From contig CM070876.1 in NCBI GenBank assembly GCA_036365515.1, positions 94,683,300 through 94,747,299 of the forward strand: a DNA stretch of 64,000 nucleotides, given 5' to 3'. The notes beneath the pieces were generated by a model, which was not told the origin of the DNA, ran no database searches, and worked only from the letters and a program-made list of their open reading frames with translations. How positions within the stretch are numbered: the stretch's first letter is position 1; the number at the start of each line of letters is the position of its first letter. Made by a program: the position numbers and the translations under genes. Positions 22,713 through 35,418 of the stretch are shown here, in pieces. Source of the stretch: Torymus aiolomorphi (Eukaryota > Arthropoda > Insecta > Hymenoptera > Torymidae).

Positions 22713-24726
22713 TTAAATTTTGGGTGGGGGCCGTGATAAAAATCTTTTCAGCTTCAGAGGAATGAACACACCATCATGACAATAATAAATCTAACGAAGA
22801 TAGAAATCGGTTTCGGATGTGACGGATCACACCCAGCAACCTACTGAAGAAACATCAATCTAAAAGTAGATGTGTTATACGTAAAAGCGTAAAGTATTTT
22901 TAATAATTTCGGTAAGTCTGGATTGTTGTATGAGCGTTCGTATGAATGTGTACGTGGGCTCGCTTGAATGTGGGTGGTGGGGGCAGGGATAAGACTCTTT
23001 TCAGCTTCAGAGGAATGGACTAATAATGATGACAATTAGAAATCTAATGAAGAAAGAAATCGGTTTCAGATATAACGGATCACACACAGCAAACCTAGTG
23101 AGTAAATATCAAACTAAAAGTTGCTGGGGTACACGTGTAAGCGTAAATTTTTTTTAATTAACTGTAATTCGGGATCGGTATATGAGGGTCTGTATGAATG
23201 TGTACTCGGGCGTGCTGAAATGTGGGTGGGGGCAGGGATAAAAATCTTTTCAGCCTCAGAGGAATGAACTGATCATCATGACAATTAGAAATCTAATGAA
23301 GAAAGAAATCGGTTTCGGATGTAACGGATCACACACAGCAAACCTAGTGAGGAAATATCAAACTAAAAGTTGCTGGGGTACACGTGTAAGCGTATATTTT
23401 TTTTAACTAACGGTAAGTCGGGATTGGTGTATGAGCGACCGTATGAATGTGTGCTGTGGCGCGCATAAATGTGGGTGGGGGCGGGGTTAAAAATGTTTTC
23501 AGCTTCATAGGAATGCACCCACCATCATGACAATAATGAATCTAACGAAGAAAGCAATCAGTTTCTGATGTAACGGATCACACACAGCAACCTACTGAAG
23601 AAATATCAAACTAAAAGTAGATGGGTTATACGTATATACGTAATGATTTTTTTATTAATTTCGGTAAGTCTGGATTATTGTATGAGCGTTCGTATGAATG
23701 TGTATTCGCGCGGGCTTGACTGTGGGTGATGGGGGCAGGGATAAAAATCTTTTCAGCCTCAGAGGAATGAACTGATCATCATGACAATTAGAAATCTAAT
23801 GTAGAAAGAAATCGGTTTCAGATGTAACCAATCACACACAGTAAGCCTAGTCAGGAAATATCAAACTAAAAGTTGCTGGGGTTCACGTGTAAGGGTATAT
23901 TTTTTTTATATAACTGTAATTCGGGATCGGTGTATGAGCGTTCGTATGTATGTGGACTGGGGCGCGTTTAAATGTGGGTGGGGGCGGGGATAAAAATCTT
24001 TTCAGCTTCCGAAGAATGAACCAACCATCATTACAATAAGATATCTAATGAAGAAAGAAATCGGGTACTACTGTAAGTGATCACCCACAGCAATCTAGTG
24101 AACATATATCAAACTAAAACTAGATGTGGTACACGTATAGGCGTATGGTTCTTTTTAAATAATGGTAATTCGTGATCACTGTATTAGCTTCCGTATTAAT
24201 GTGTACTCCGGCACGTTTAAATGTGGGTGCGGGTGGGAATAAAAATCTTTTCAGCTTCCAAAGAATGAACCAGCGATCAAGACAATAAGAAATCTAATCA
24301 ACAAAGAAATCGGTTTCTTGTGAAACGAATCACACACAGCAACCTAGATAAGAAATATCAAACTAAAACTAGATGGGTTACACGTAAAAGCGTCTAATAT
24401 TTTTTTTCTAAATAACGGTAATTCGGGATCGGTGTATGAGCGTTCGTATGAATGCGTACTCGGGCGCGCTTAAATGTGGGTGGGGGAGGGAATAAAAATC
24501 TTTTCAGCTTCCGAAGAGTGAACCAACCATCATGACAATAAGATATCTAATGAAGAAAGAAATCGGTTTCTTGTGAAACGGATCACACACAGCAACCTAG
24601 TGAAGAAATATCAAACTAAAACTAGATGGGTTACACGTAAAAGTGTCTAATATATTTTTTTTAAATAACGGTAAGTCGGAATCGGTGTATGTGTGATCGT
24701 ATGAATGTGTACTCGGGCGCGCTTAA

Positions 24727-24875
24727 CCTTTAGAGGACGGGATGGCCTCTATACGGGCCATGCCCATGATCGACCCTTTACATGTGTTAGTTTTGAGATG
24801 TGAGACATCACAAAAACTCGATTTCTATAGAAAAGTGAGAGAAAACAGTAAACCCAAATCCCCGTCCTCTAAAGG
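24727..24875. mobile_element. 149 bp TTAA-flanked MITE, type 2
   Basis: Ends CCTTTAGAGGACGGG and its inverse CCCGTCCTCTAAAGG are a perfect 15 bp TIR. It is flanked by TTAA at the same monomer site as the type 1 copies. Same length as type 1 but a different inner sequence; both share GATCGACCC or GGTCGACCC and a following ATGTG, so they may be distant subfamilies. Confidence 0.85.
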
Positions 24876-26133
24876 TTAAATGTAGGTGGGGGCGGAGATA
24901 AAATTATTTTCAGTTTCAGAGGAATGAACTAACAATCATGATAATAATAAATCTAACGAAGAGAGAAATTGGTTTCGGATGTAACGGATCACACACAGCA
25001 ACCTAGTGAGGAAATATCAAACTAAAAGTTGCTGGGGTACACGTGTTAGGGTATATTTTTTTAAATAACTGTAATTCGGGATCGGTGTATGAGCGTTCGT
25101 ATGTATGTTAACTGGGGCGCGCTTAAATGTGGGTGGGCGGGAATAAAATTCTTTCAGTCTCAGAAGAATGAACCAACCATCATGACAATAAGAAATCTAA
25201 TGAAGAAAGAAATCCGTTTCAGATTTAACGGATCACAACCAACAAACCTAGCGAAGCAATATCAAACTAAAAGTAGATGGGGTATACGTATAAGCGTATA
25301 GTTTTTTTTTTAAATAACGGTAAGTTGGGATCGGTGCATGAGCGTTCGTATGAATGTGTACGCGAGCGCGCTTAAATGTAGCTGGAGGCGGGGATAAAAA
25401 TCTTTTCATCTTCAGAGGAATGAACCAACCATTATGACAATAAGAAATCTAGTGAAGAAAGGAACCCGATTCAGATGTAATGGATCGCAACCACCAAACC
25501 TAGTGAAGAAATATCAAACTAAAAGTAGATGGTGTACACATATAAGCGTTTAGTTTTCTTTTTCTTAATTATGGTAAGTCTGGATTGTTGTATGAGCGTT
25601 CGTATGAATGTGTACGCGGGCGCGCTTCAATGTGGGTCGTGGGGGCAGGGATAAAAATCTTTTCAGCCTCAGAAGAATGAACTAATCATCATGACAATTA
25701 GAAATCTAATGAAGAAAGAAATCGGTTTCAGATGTAACCAATCACACACAGTAAACCTAGTGAGGAAATATCAAACTAAAAGTTGCCGGGGTACACGTGT
25801 AAGGGTATATTTATTTTAAATAACTGTAATTCGGGATCGGTGTATGAGCGTCCGTATGAATGCGTACTCGGGGACACTTAAATGTGGGTGGACGCGCGGA
25901 TAAAAATCTTTTCAGCTTCCGAAGAATGAACCAACCATCATGACAATAAGATATCTAATGAAGAAAGAAATCGGTTACTGGTGTAAGTGATCACCCACAG
26001 CAACCTAGTGAAGGTATGTCAAACTAAAACTAGATGGGTTACACGTAAAAGCGTCTAATATATTTTTTTAAATAACGGTAAGTCGGGATCGGTGTATGAG
26101 CGTTCGTATGAATGCGTACTCGGGCACGCTTAA

Positions 26134-26282
26134 CCTTCCGGCGGCCGGAAAGGGTCAGATCTGGCCATCATTTTGGTCGACCCATATGTGGGATCCATTT
26201 AAAGATCATTTGTAGGCAAAATGTTCTTCAAAGTTTTATTTTATCTCTTTCTTAAATCCCGGCAGCGCCGGCCTCCTGGAGC
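26134..26282. mobile_element. 149 bp TTAA-flanked MITE, type 1 copy b
   Basis: Starts CCTTCCGGCGGCCGG and ends GGCCTCCTGGAGC, with TTAA on both sides. The last base differs from other copies (C for G). Confidence 0.85.
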
Positions 26283-27729
26283 TTAAACGCGGGTGGTGGC
26301 CGTGATAAAAATCTTTTCAGCTTCAGAGGAATGAACACACCATCATGACAATTAGAAATCTAATGAAGAAAGAAATCGGTTTCAGATATAACGGATCACA
26401 CGTAGCAAACCTAGTGAGTAAATATCAAACTAAAAGTTGCTGGGGTACACGTGTAAGCGTATATTTTTTTTAATTCACTGTAATTCGGGATCGGCGTATG
26501 AGCGTCTGTATGAATGTGTACTCGGGCGCGTTTAAATGTGGGTGCGGGAGGGAATAAAAATCTTTTCAGCTTCCAAAGAATGAACCAACCTTCAAGACAC
26601 TAAGAAATCTAATCAAGAAAGAAATCGGTTTCTTGTGAAACGGATCACACACAGCAACCTAGTGAAGAAATATCAAACTAAAAGTAGATGGTGTACACGT
26701 ATAAGCGTATAGTTTTTTTTTTAAATAACGGTAAGTCGGGTTCGGTGTATGGGCGTTCGTATGAATTTGAACTCGGGCTCGCTTAAATGTAGGTGGTGGG
26801 GACAGGGATAAAAATCTTTTCAGCTTCAGAGGTATGAACTAACGATCATGACAATAATAAATCTAACGAAGAGAGAAATCGGTTTCGGATGTAACGGATC
26901 ACACACAGCAACCTACTGAAGAAATATCAAACTAAAAGTAGATGGGTTTTACGTATAAGCGTAAAGTTTTGTTTTATTAATTTCGGTAAGTCTGGATGGT
27001 TGTATGAGCGTTCGTATGAATGTGTACGTGGTCTCGCTTGGATGTGGGGGCAGGGATAAAAATATTTTCAGCTTCAGAGGAATGAACTAATAATGATGAC
27101 AATTAGAAATCTAATGAAGGAAGAAATCGGTTTGAGATATAACGGATCACACGCAGCAAACCTAGTGAGTAAATATCAAACTAAAAGTTGCTGGGGTACA
27201 CGTGTAAGCGTATATTTTTCTTAATTAACTGTAATTCGTGGTCGGCGTATGAGCGTCCGTATGGATGTGTACTCGGGCGCGCTTAAATGTGGGTGGGGGC
27301 GGGGATAAAATTCTTTTCAGTTTCAGAGGTATGAACTAACCATCATGACAATAATAAATCTAAGGAAGAGAGAAATCGGTTTCGGATGTAACGGGTCACA
27401 CTCAGCAACCTACTGAAGAATTATCAAACTAAATGTAGATGGGTTATACGTATAAGCGTAATGTTTTTTTTTAAATAACGGTAAGTCTGGATTGTTGTAT
27501 GAGCGTTCGTATGAATGTATACGCGGGCGCGTATAAATGTGGGTGATGGGGGCAGGGATAAAAATCTTTTCAGCTTCAGAGGAGTGAACTAATCATGATG
27601 ACAATTAGAAATCTAATGAAGGAAGAAATCTGTTTCAGATGTAATGGATCACACACAGCAAACCTAGTGAGGAGATATCAAACTAAAAGTTGCTGGGGTA
27701 CACCCGTAAGCGTATATTTTTTTTAAATA

Positions 27730-29423
27730 CTAGAGTTCGACACGCGCACTTCGCGCGCTGATTTTCTTTTTTTTTTCTTTTGCTAATAATTTGTTAATAA
27801 AGCTATCAAAATGGTGAAGTATTTATGCAAATACATATATGTGGCTTCCAGGAATGACGACGTAACTACATTTTACGTGTTTTCGAGAAATTACCGTTTT
27901 AAAACTTCTGTCATTCATGAGTATCTACATAATGTACCTTGTGCATTATGGTACCCAACTCTCAGCCAATCGGAGCCAATCTTCGGCTTCGATGCTTAGT
28001 GGTGGGCAAATTACATGCGTGGACCTCATATCCCCTGACTACTGGGGTTTACAACTTATTTAAATAATCGTTTTGCTTATTTTTTTATGTCTACATAACT
28101 CCCTTACATGCGTGGACCTCATATCCCCCGCCTACTTGTACTAATACATGTTTCGTAATTATAGTTTCAAAAAATTCTATTTTGTAATAGTTTGTTAAAT
28201 AAATAATCCGGTTTAAATTAATTATTTCATTATTTTTGATATCAGATTCGTGATTGGCAACTCCAAAAACAAAACATATTACAGTTCCGTAATTATAGTT
28301 TCAAAAAATTATATTTCTCAATAATTTGTTTAAATAATTTTGTTCAAATTCATTATTACATTATTTTTTATATCAGATTCGTGATCATCGCCTACAAAAA
28401 CCCCAAGTTTGTTGTATTTTGTGTCTCAGATTGAGCTACATTTGAATGCGGTAGTCCCGAGTATAGTGTAATAGGAGCTACATTTAATATTTGTCATTAT
28501 AAAGTTAATTTAATCTAATAAATTATTTTGCGATTGTAACTTTTATTCTTGTAATAAAATATATTTAAATTGTAATTTTGATAGTTAAAAAATAGTTTAT
28601 GTATATCTATATAGGAGTTTTAAAAACTTTAGTCAAATATGTATTGCATTTATCCAATCTATAACCCTATAAATCTATATAGATGTAGAATGACCGTCTT
28701 AAAAGTTTTGGTCACGTCATGAATTATAATTTTAATCTAAGTTTTGCTATTAAAATAGTTTATATATAAAACGTTTATTTTAAGAGATATACGATACGAG
28801 TTTTAAAAACTTTAGACAAATATGTGTTGCATTTATCAATATCAAATCTGTTAAAATGGCGATAAGCGTCATCAGGAACTTGACAAAGTATGGTCATTTG
28901 CTTCATAATTTCGACGGTCTTGCGACGGTCTTAAGACGGTCGCATGATCGCCTTATGGCGCGCGTCACGTTGCATCTCTGCGCATGCAACACGGGGGCCT
29001 TTCTACATATGTGTGTTCTGTGTGTTGTGTGTGTTCCCGACAAAGACAGATAGATCTGTTCCGTTTATGTGAGACAGAGACAGACATAGAGAGAAGTTGT
29101 CTAGAACAGACAGAACACACATATGTAGAAAGGGCCCAGCGCAACATCTGAATATATACGCCTCTTTAATATTATTATATTACAAATGTAATAATTACAA
29201 TAATGTAATATACAATAACATGTCAACATAATACAAAATACAATTTACATATTACTACAATATCTGTATTCAAAACTTAATCTAGTTCGCATTTGAAACT
29301 CTAGTCCCTCTAACTTTAGCAGACGCAATTGACGCGATTCGAGATTTTCGAGATATACTTCGAGATTTTCGAGAAAAAATCATCATGGCGCCAAACATGT
29401 CTGGTTGCATTTTATATAGACGG
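27730..29423. repeat. Segment S, copy 2 (1.69 kb)
   Basis: Near-identical to 19160-20831, with the same end sequences and satellite flanks. It has a 20-odd bp extra copy of CGAGATTTTCGAGATATACTT near 29340. Copies 1 and 2 are about 8.57 kb apart and share neighbouring monomers, so they arose by duplication of a larger unit and not by two insertions. Confidence 0.85.
28995..29137. repeat. Long hairpin in segment S copy 2
   Basis: Same hairpin as in copy 1, with an extra GTGTGTT in the left arm. Arm sequence CTACATATGTGTGTTCTG is unchanged. Confidence 0.7.
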
Positions 29424-29889
29424 AACTGTAATTCGGCATCGGAGTATGAGCGTTCGTATGTATGTGGACTGTCACGTTTAAATGTGGATAGGCGGGAATA
29501 AAATTCTTTCAGTTTCAGAGGAATGAACCAACCATCATGACAATAAGAAATCTAATCAAGAATGAAACCGGTTTCAGATGTAACGGATCACAACCAACAA
29601 ACCTAGCGTAGCAAAATCAAACTAAAAGTAGATGGGGTATACGTATAGGCGTACAGTTTTGTTTTTAATTAACGGTACGTCGTCATCGGTGTATGAGTGT
29701 TTGTATGAATGTGAACGCGAGCGCGCTTAAATGTAGGTGGGGGCGGGGATAAATACCTTTTTAGCTTTAGAGGAATGCACAAATCATTATGATAATAAGA
29801 AATCTAATGAAAAAAGAAATTGGTTTCTGGTTTAACTGAACACACACAACAACCTGGTGAAAAAATATCAAACTAAAAGTAGACGGGGT
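29424..29889 (+). repeat. Satellite array 5, about 2 monomers
   Basis: Matches the monomers that follow segment S copy 1 (20832 on), for example AACAAACCTAGCGTAGCAAA, and then passes into a family R block at GACGGGGTGTAGCAATAG. Confidence 0.9.
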
Positions 29890-29924
29890 GTAGCAATAGT
29901 AATAACACTTAAGTTAATTATCTA

Positions 29925-30154
29925 TACGGAGAGAAATTAGTAGCTAATATCGCATGGCGCGGCTTACTATTTTACGGCGTGGCTGTGCATACTATATTCG
30001 ACACGGGTCCGTGCGATTCTAGCATAGACTTATGGGAGTAGCGCATGCGCTCATGCGTTAATCGCATGGAACCTTTGCGAACGAATCATAGGGGGAGCCG
30101 CGAAAATCGCATGACTAGAATCCATGCGTTTATCGCTACTATTTTCTCTCCGTG
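29925..30154. mobile_element. 230 bp TA-flanked MITE, copy 2
   Basis: Same element as at 16060, same position in its R block (ATCTA / TAGCAGG flanks). Left end reads TACGGAGAGAAATTAGTAGC, right end TATTTTCTCTCCGTG. Confidence 0.8.
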
Positions 30155-30251
30155 TAGCAGGAACCTGTTAGATAAATTTTTTCGGTATACCCTGGCCAAA
30201 AGTGCCACTTTCGCTCCCGGATCAAAACCTTATATTATTCATATTATATAT

Positions 30252-30967
30252 TGTAACGGCAGGTACGTCTGTGTGTGTGTGTACACACAGGTAGTTGACC
30301 GAAAACATAAACATAACGCGGCCTTGGAGAAGGTAAGGCCGATAATTGCGGCATGAGGATTCGCAAGTAGAGTCGGTCTTGTCCTCGTATGTCTCCGGGG
30401 GCTTGCGTGTGTGTGTGTGTAGTTGCTCGCACGTGTAGCTGTGCGAAAAGTACCGAGCGCAACTACATCACAAATGAGCCCCGAAATGAAAACTCGCGAC
30501 AACCTTGCGCGAGGGGGAAGGAGAATGAGAGACAGAGCCCGGCAGTATCGCTTCTGCCGTAGCTAAGGCTGCTGCTCGTCCCCCGTGCGCGAAGACTTGC
30601 AGAGTCAGAGTGTAGTGCACGAGAGGGAGAGAGAGAGACGCCACAACGAGCGGTGCAATAGTGCAGCGACGGAGAGAGAGACGCAGCACGGCGCCGAGAG
30701 CCGCGTTCCCTCGTGGTTGAGAGAGAGGGAGAGAGAGCCACGCTCAACCGCGGCCGAGAGCGCAAGTGAGAGAGGAAGGTGTAACGGAGCGTAAAGGCGC
30801 GGCTGCTGCTGAAAGCAGCCGACGGCGAGCAACAGCACGGAGCTGGCGGGCCGCTAATCATCGAGGGTTGGCATGAGTAAGTGCTCGCGCCCGTTAATTG
30901 CTGCGCCGTTCATCGGCAAGTTCGCGTTGAGATATGGCGCATCGAGGACAGCTTTTAGCCCGTTACA
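30252..30967 (+). repeat. 5' LTR, with two internal deletions
   Basis: Compared with the 3' LTR it lacks about 50 bp near its start and about 620 bp in the middle (after GAGAGAGGAAGG at 30770-30781). The missing middle part includes the AATAAA region. Elsewhere the two LTRs are nearly identical, so the insertion is fairly young. Confidence 0.85.
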
Positions 30968-30969
30968 AC

Positions 30970-30987
30970 TGGCGCCCATAACGTGTG
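30970..30987 (+). promoter_or_regulatory. Probable tRNA primer-binding site
   Basis: TGGCGCCCATAACG starts 2 bp after the 5' LTR. TGG at this distance is the usual complement of a tRNA CCA end. The primer tRNA was not identified. Confidence 0.6.
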
Positions 30988-31572
30988 GAAACACGGACAC
31001 CTGCCACCGACGAGCGTGCGGGGAAATTGTTTTTTTTTTCCTAAGGATTGAAGGAAAATCGGGTGGTGCTGATAACTGCGACGCGTCGCGTACCAAATTT
31101 CGTGAGCGCGCGGTAACTTGCGTGTGTAAGCGTGTGTCTGTGGATTCTGTCGGTACGGAGACCGGCAGGGAGAAATACATTTTTTTCTCGACCGGAAATT
31201 TACGATTTAAAATTTTGGGAAACGGTTTCGCGGAAATTTTTGCTTTACTTTTCGAGATACAAGTAGCGGTTTCGCGTCGCCCAGCTGAAGGTATAAAATT
31301 GTAAGACCTCAACTGGGAGTCGAATCGAAATACACACACACACACACGCACTGAAAGGGAGTGTACCTGGTTAGGCCGGAAAATTAAATTGTATTTATTT
31401 TTTACTTTTTGTAATTTTGGTTCGCCAATCAGATACGTGCGTGCGATCGATTAGCCGCGCACAGGTACACTCCGAGAGAGATTCGAACTTGTTGAGAGCT
31501 AGTTTCGTGCGGCTAATAACCCGTAAACTAGTTGCGCTGAATAGATTTCGACAGCGCGTAGTCAAATCAGCG

Positions 31573-33498
31573 ATGGCGGGTTCGGTAAGAAAAGCCGTCC
31601 AGAATTGGTGTAAGTGCCTCAGCGAGGAAGAGCTACAGCAATACACGCAAGTCCTCGGTTTAAGAATGGATGGCAGACTGTTCACGAGATTGATCCGCCT
31701 CAGCCGGTGACTTTGCGGCGACTACGATCCCAGGGATTTTGCGGGGTTAGTCGCCGATGATGAGGATTCGACACTGTTGGAGCGCATGAACGCACGTGAA
31801 GCGTTCATGGATCACGTGATCTCCACCAGTGACAAGCCGCATCCAATCGAGATACTGAAGTCGGACGCGACAGAAGCACAGTGCCTCGAGCGAAGCACTG
31901 TACGGGCAGCGGATGCCCCAGGTGCACAAGTTGAGGGCGACTCGACCGAGGCTGAGGAGAGTACCGGACGTCAATTGGAAAATGGCACAACGCACACGAT
32001 TACGATGGCGGACGGTACGACAGTTCAAGTCCCGAACGAGTGGGCAGCATATGTCGAGAGAATGGAAGCCATATTGCGGAGGATAGAAGAGACCCTCCGG
32101 ACATTGACTGGCAAGTCAACAACCCCTCCGACGAGTGACACGACAGAGCTCGTCGGGACAGGTGGAGAAGCCAATCACGACGATTCGGCAAACTCGACGC
32201 CCACTTGTCTGCCAGAGGAAGAAGAAACTGCAGCGAGGAACTCCGGACAAGATGGAAGAACGATAAGAAGAGTCAGGATACAGCAACCATCCCCCGGTGA
32301 TAGAATATCACCGTCGCCACCCATCCGGCTCCCGCGCCGAATGAGCCTCGGCGATGCCTGGAGAGGGGGGGAGCTCAGAATCGAGTGCGAAACACTTCCG
32401 ATTCTGAGCAACGGCGCGATTCGCGGGATGCGACGTTGCTGACGGCGAAACACAACGTCAAAGATACGACCGGCGGAACACCAAGGGATGTCGGTCAAAT
32501 AGTTCGACGTTGGGGAATGAGGTTCGCCGGAGATCGAGAGGAAGATATCGACTTGTTCCTCGATAGAGTCGAAGAGAGATGGGCCTTGGCGAAGCTCCCG
32601 GAAGACGAGAAATTAAGTGCTCTGCCCGAACTCTTCGTCGGGGTGGCCGGGGTGTGGGTCCGTTCCCATAGACAGGGTTGGTCCACGTGGAATGAATTTC
32701 GTCGGAAAATTCGTCGATGGGTCGGCGTGAAAGACCGGTTCCACCACGAGCTTAGCCCACGAGGCGGCGATGCGCACCCAAGGACCCGACGGTTCGGTGC
32801 GTGACTTCATCACCTGCCCCGAGGCAATGATGAGTAAGATGGAGCCACCACCGCCCCTCGAAACCCAGCTGGGAACGTTTTGTCGAAATACGATGCCACG
32901 GCTGCAGCAGCGGGTTAAACGAGGGGAATTCGCCGATGTCGATACGCTATCCGACACAGCGGGGGAGGCCGAGTTACCGGGGCACGCCGAAAAGCGTTAT
33001 AAGCCCCCGCCTCCATCAGATGCTCGTGTTTACTTTGAGTTAGCGCACAGGGCACCCAAAGCGGCACCGTTATGGGAGAAGAGAGCGGCGGTTGAGGACA
33101 AGGAGCCGCCGCCGGTACCTTCCCCCCAGAGCAATGAAACACTGGACGAGGTGCTGAAGCGCTTCTCCCAAATGATTTTGGAAGGGATGAAGCAGATCAG
33201 CTCCGGATACGCGCTGTCAGCCTCTTCATCAGAGACGTCTGCGTCTCGGACTGAATCGCCAGAGAGCCAGAAAAAGAAGAAGAAGAACAGATAATTTCGG
33301 CGATATCGGAAGGAGAGCTCGGATAGCAGCGGCCCGTTCAGCTCGAGTAGCGGGACAAACACCGACGACCGAGCAGGCACAGGCTCCGACGGAACAGTCG
33401 GCATGAGGGCGGCAGCGTACGGGCCGTGGAAGTGCTGGGACTGCCGGGTGCCTGGTCACATTCGCCGAGAGTGCCCGAATCGAACGAGAGGCCCTCGG
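31573..33498 (+). pseudogene. Damaged gag gene of the LTR retroelement
   Basis: The frame opens at ATG 31573. The N-terminal part has a helix pair typical of insect gypsy Gag (LSEEELQQYTQVLGL). A TGA at 31708 interrupts it, and the same frame resumes to 32442. The capsid-like part continues in another frame from about 32385 (FAGDREEDIDLFLDRVEERW, then W..F...F pattern) and changes frame again near 32700-32765. The next part has RDFITCPEAMMSKM and ends in a Lys-rich run with TAA at 33292. The same frame continues to a zinc knuckle of the CX2CX4HX4C type at 33433-33474 and stops at 33498. Two stops and two frameshifts make it non-functional. A capsid and nucleocapsid order without pol is clear. 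Confidence 0.8.
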
Positions 33499-34036
33499 TA
33501 AACGAGCTCGTCTGCTGACGACACGCAGTCAACTTGTGAACACTGACGGGTCGGGTACGGAGCGAGGGAGACGAATCCTTCCATCGTATGAATCAGAAGA
33601 AGGGGGCATTTCCCCCTGGAACAACGAGACGTCCCCTCCAAGAGACGAAGGAGCCGTTCAAGCATGAGAGATCGCGACCGCCGAGAGATCGACCGGTGAA
33701 GAGCGACCCACCGAAAGTCGGCGGAGCGCCGCCGAGCAGCGAGCGTCATGCGATCGGGTGAAAGCGTCCCCGGGGACGCCCGCGCGGATCGGTTCGCGTC
33801 GCGATAAGGACGGCAGGAGGAGGAATCCGAGAAACCCCCGAAAGCCCTATAGAACACGCGGAAGTTCCGAGGGCAACGACGGAAAGGAGAGGGAGATAAA
33901 TCGGTTCGAGGCAGGAACGGATGGAAGTTCGAGTCCTGCGATATCTCTCCGGGGAGATAGCCGACGCACTCCCGTGTAAGGGATTCAAGAATGCAGAGCA
34001 GACTATCCAGGGTATAGTCCGCGTCTGGACGGGAGG
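33499..34036. other. Interior of the LTR element between gag and 3' LTR
   Basis: GC-rich, about 540 bp. Here pol would be expected, but I see no protease, RT or integrase motif in any frame. The end, GGACGGGAGG, is a likely polypurine tract. Confidence 0.6.
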
Positions 34037-35418
34037 TGTAACGGCCGGCGCGTCTGTGTGTGTGTATGTGCGCAAACACGGGGCTCGGATCGAGCCGATC
34101 TCCGACGCACGGTATACACACAGGTACTTGACCGAAAACATAAACATACTGCGGCCTTGGAGAAGGCAAGGCCGACAATTGCGGCATGAGGATTCGCAAG
34201 TAGAGTCGGGCTTGTCCTCGTATGACTCCGGGGGCTTGCGTGTGTAGTTGCTCGCACGTGTAGCTGTGTGAAAAGTACCGAGCGCAACTACAACACAAAT
34301 GAGCCCCGAAATGAAAACTCGCGACAACCTTGCGCGAGGGGGAAGGAGAGCGAGAGACAGAGCCCGGCAGTATCACTTCTGCCGTAGCTAAGGCAGCTGC
34401 TCGTCCCCCGTGCGCGAAGACTTGGAGAGTCAGAGTGTAGTGCACGAGAGGGAGAGAGAGAGACGCCGCAACGAGCGGTGCAATAGTGCAGCGAAGGAGA
34501 GAGAGACGCAGCACGGAGCCGAGAGTCGCGTTCCCTCGTGGTTGAGAGAGGGAGAGAGAGCCACGCTCAACCGCGGCCGAGAGCGCAAGTGAGAGAGGAA
34601 GGGAGCATCGCGGCCGAAGTCAGCTACGGCCGAGCCGACTCGCGGGAGCGAGAGAGAGAGCGAGAGCCCCACGGCCGAGAGAAGAGGGGAGAGAGAGAGA
34701 GAGAGAGACGCCGCAGGACACGGCAGCCGACAACGCCAAGAGGGTCCGATCAAGCCCTGACTATAGGCGACGGAGGTAAGTCCTGGCCAGGCGATCGCGT
34801 GCCTCCCCCCGCGGACGACGAGCGTCCGGGGAGCGAGACCCGCGCGAGCGAGCAAGGCCGCCGATGCGCGCGCGAGAGTCGATCGCGCGCGGCGATCGGC
34901 CTACGTCGGCGCGAGTCGCTTTTGCGCGTACGTGTGTGCGACCGCGTACACACGTACTTCGCGTGCGCGGGCGCACCACCCGAGTCGGCGCGTACCTAGA
35001 GTACGCGCCGCGCGTGTAAATAGTGAACAGCCTCTAGGGCTCCAATAAAGATTATTCGTTGCTTTTATTTGTTCGCGTATTATTTCACGCAGCCTAATTT
35101 CAATTCCCTATTCGGTGGCACGGTGAAGAATACCGCCGGCCTCCGCGGTCGCGAGTACGTAGTACTCGCGTGATAACTGAGCAGCTGGGGCAGCACGCTG
35201 GAGAGAGTGCGCGACGACGAAGTCGCGCGTTGTAACGGAGCGAAAAGGCGAGGCTGCTGCTGAAAGCAGCCGACGGCGAGCAACAGCACGGAGCGGACGG
35301 GCCGCTAATCATCGAGGGTTGGTACGAGTAAGTGCTCGCGCCTGTCAATTGCTGCGCCGTTCATCGGCAAGTCCGCGTTGAGATATAGCGCATCGAGGAC
35401 AGCTTTTTGCCCGTTACA
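34037..35418 (+). repeat. 3' LTR, full-length form
   Basis: Starts TGTAACGGCCGGCG, has GT-rich, GA-rich and GC-rich blocks, and AATAAAG near 35045 followed by CGTTGCTTTTATTTG, a likely poly(A) signal and R region. It contains a GCGTACACACGTACTTCGCG segment rich in CG palindromes. It ends CCCGTTACA. Confidence 0.85.

Larger units (their letters stand above)
20832..27729 (+). repeat. Satellite array 4, about 28 monomers
   Basis: Long array with alternating monomer types as in array 3. Three 149 bp TTAA-flanked MITEs interrupt it at the same monomer position (22564, 24727, 26134). No gene is seen in these 6.9 kb. Confidence 0.95.
30252..35418 (+). mobile_element. Gag-only LTR retroelement with ATAT target duplication
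   Basis: LTRs of 716 bp (30252-30967) and 1382 bp (34037-35418) both start TGTAACGG and end CCCGTTACA, a TG/CA pair. A 4 bp duplication ATAT flanks the element (30248-30251, 35419-35422); removing the element and one ATAT restores the family R sequence seen elsewhere. A primer-binding-like TGGCGCCCATAACG follows the 5' LTR, and purine-rich GGACGGGAGG precedes the 3' LTR. The 3 kb interior shows only a damaged gag. No protease, reverse transcriptase, RNase H or integrase is recognisable, so it would depend on another element. Gag type and 4 bp duplication suggest the Ty3/gypsy group. Confidence 0.85.

Noticed and set aside
19242..29053. Small plus-strand frames in segment S (19242, 20288, 27811, 28856)
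   Set aside because: Short, in AT-rich or hairpin sequence, no domain, and kept only because the two S copies are recent duplicates.
30873..31304. A 143-codon plus-strand frame and its 165-codon antisense partner near the 5' LTR end
   Set aside because: They cross the LTR end and primer-binding site, and show no Gag or other motif; the true gag starts at 31573.
33456..34514. A 352-codon minus-strand open frame
   Set aside because: It lies antisense to the retroelement interior and 3' LTR, crosses the LTR border, and has no recognisable domain. GC-rich LTRs give long chance frames.
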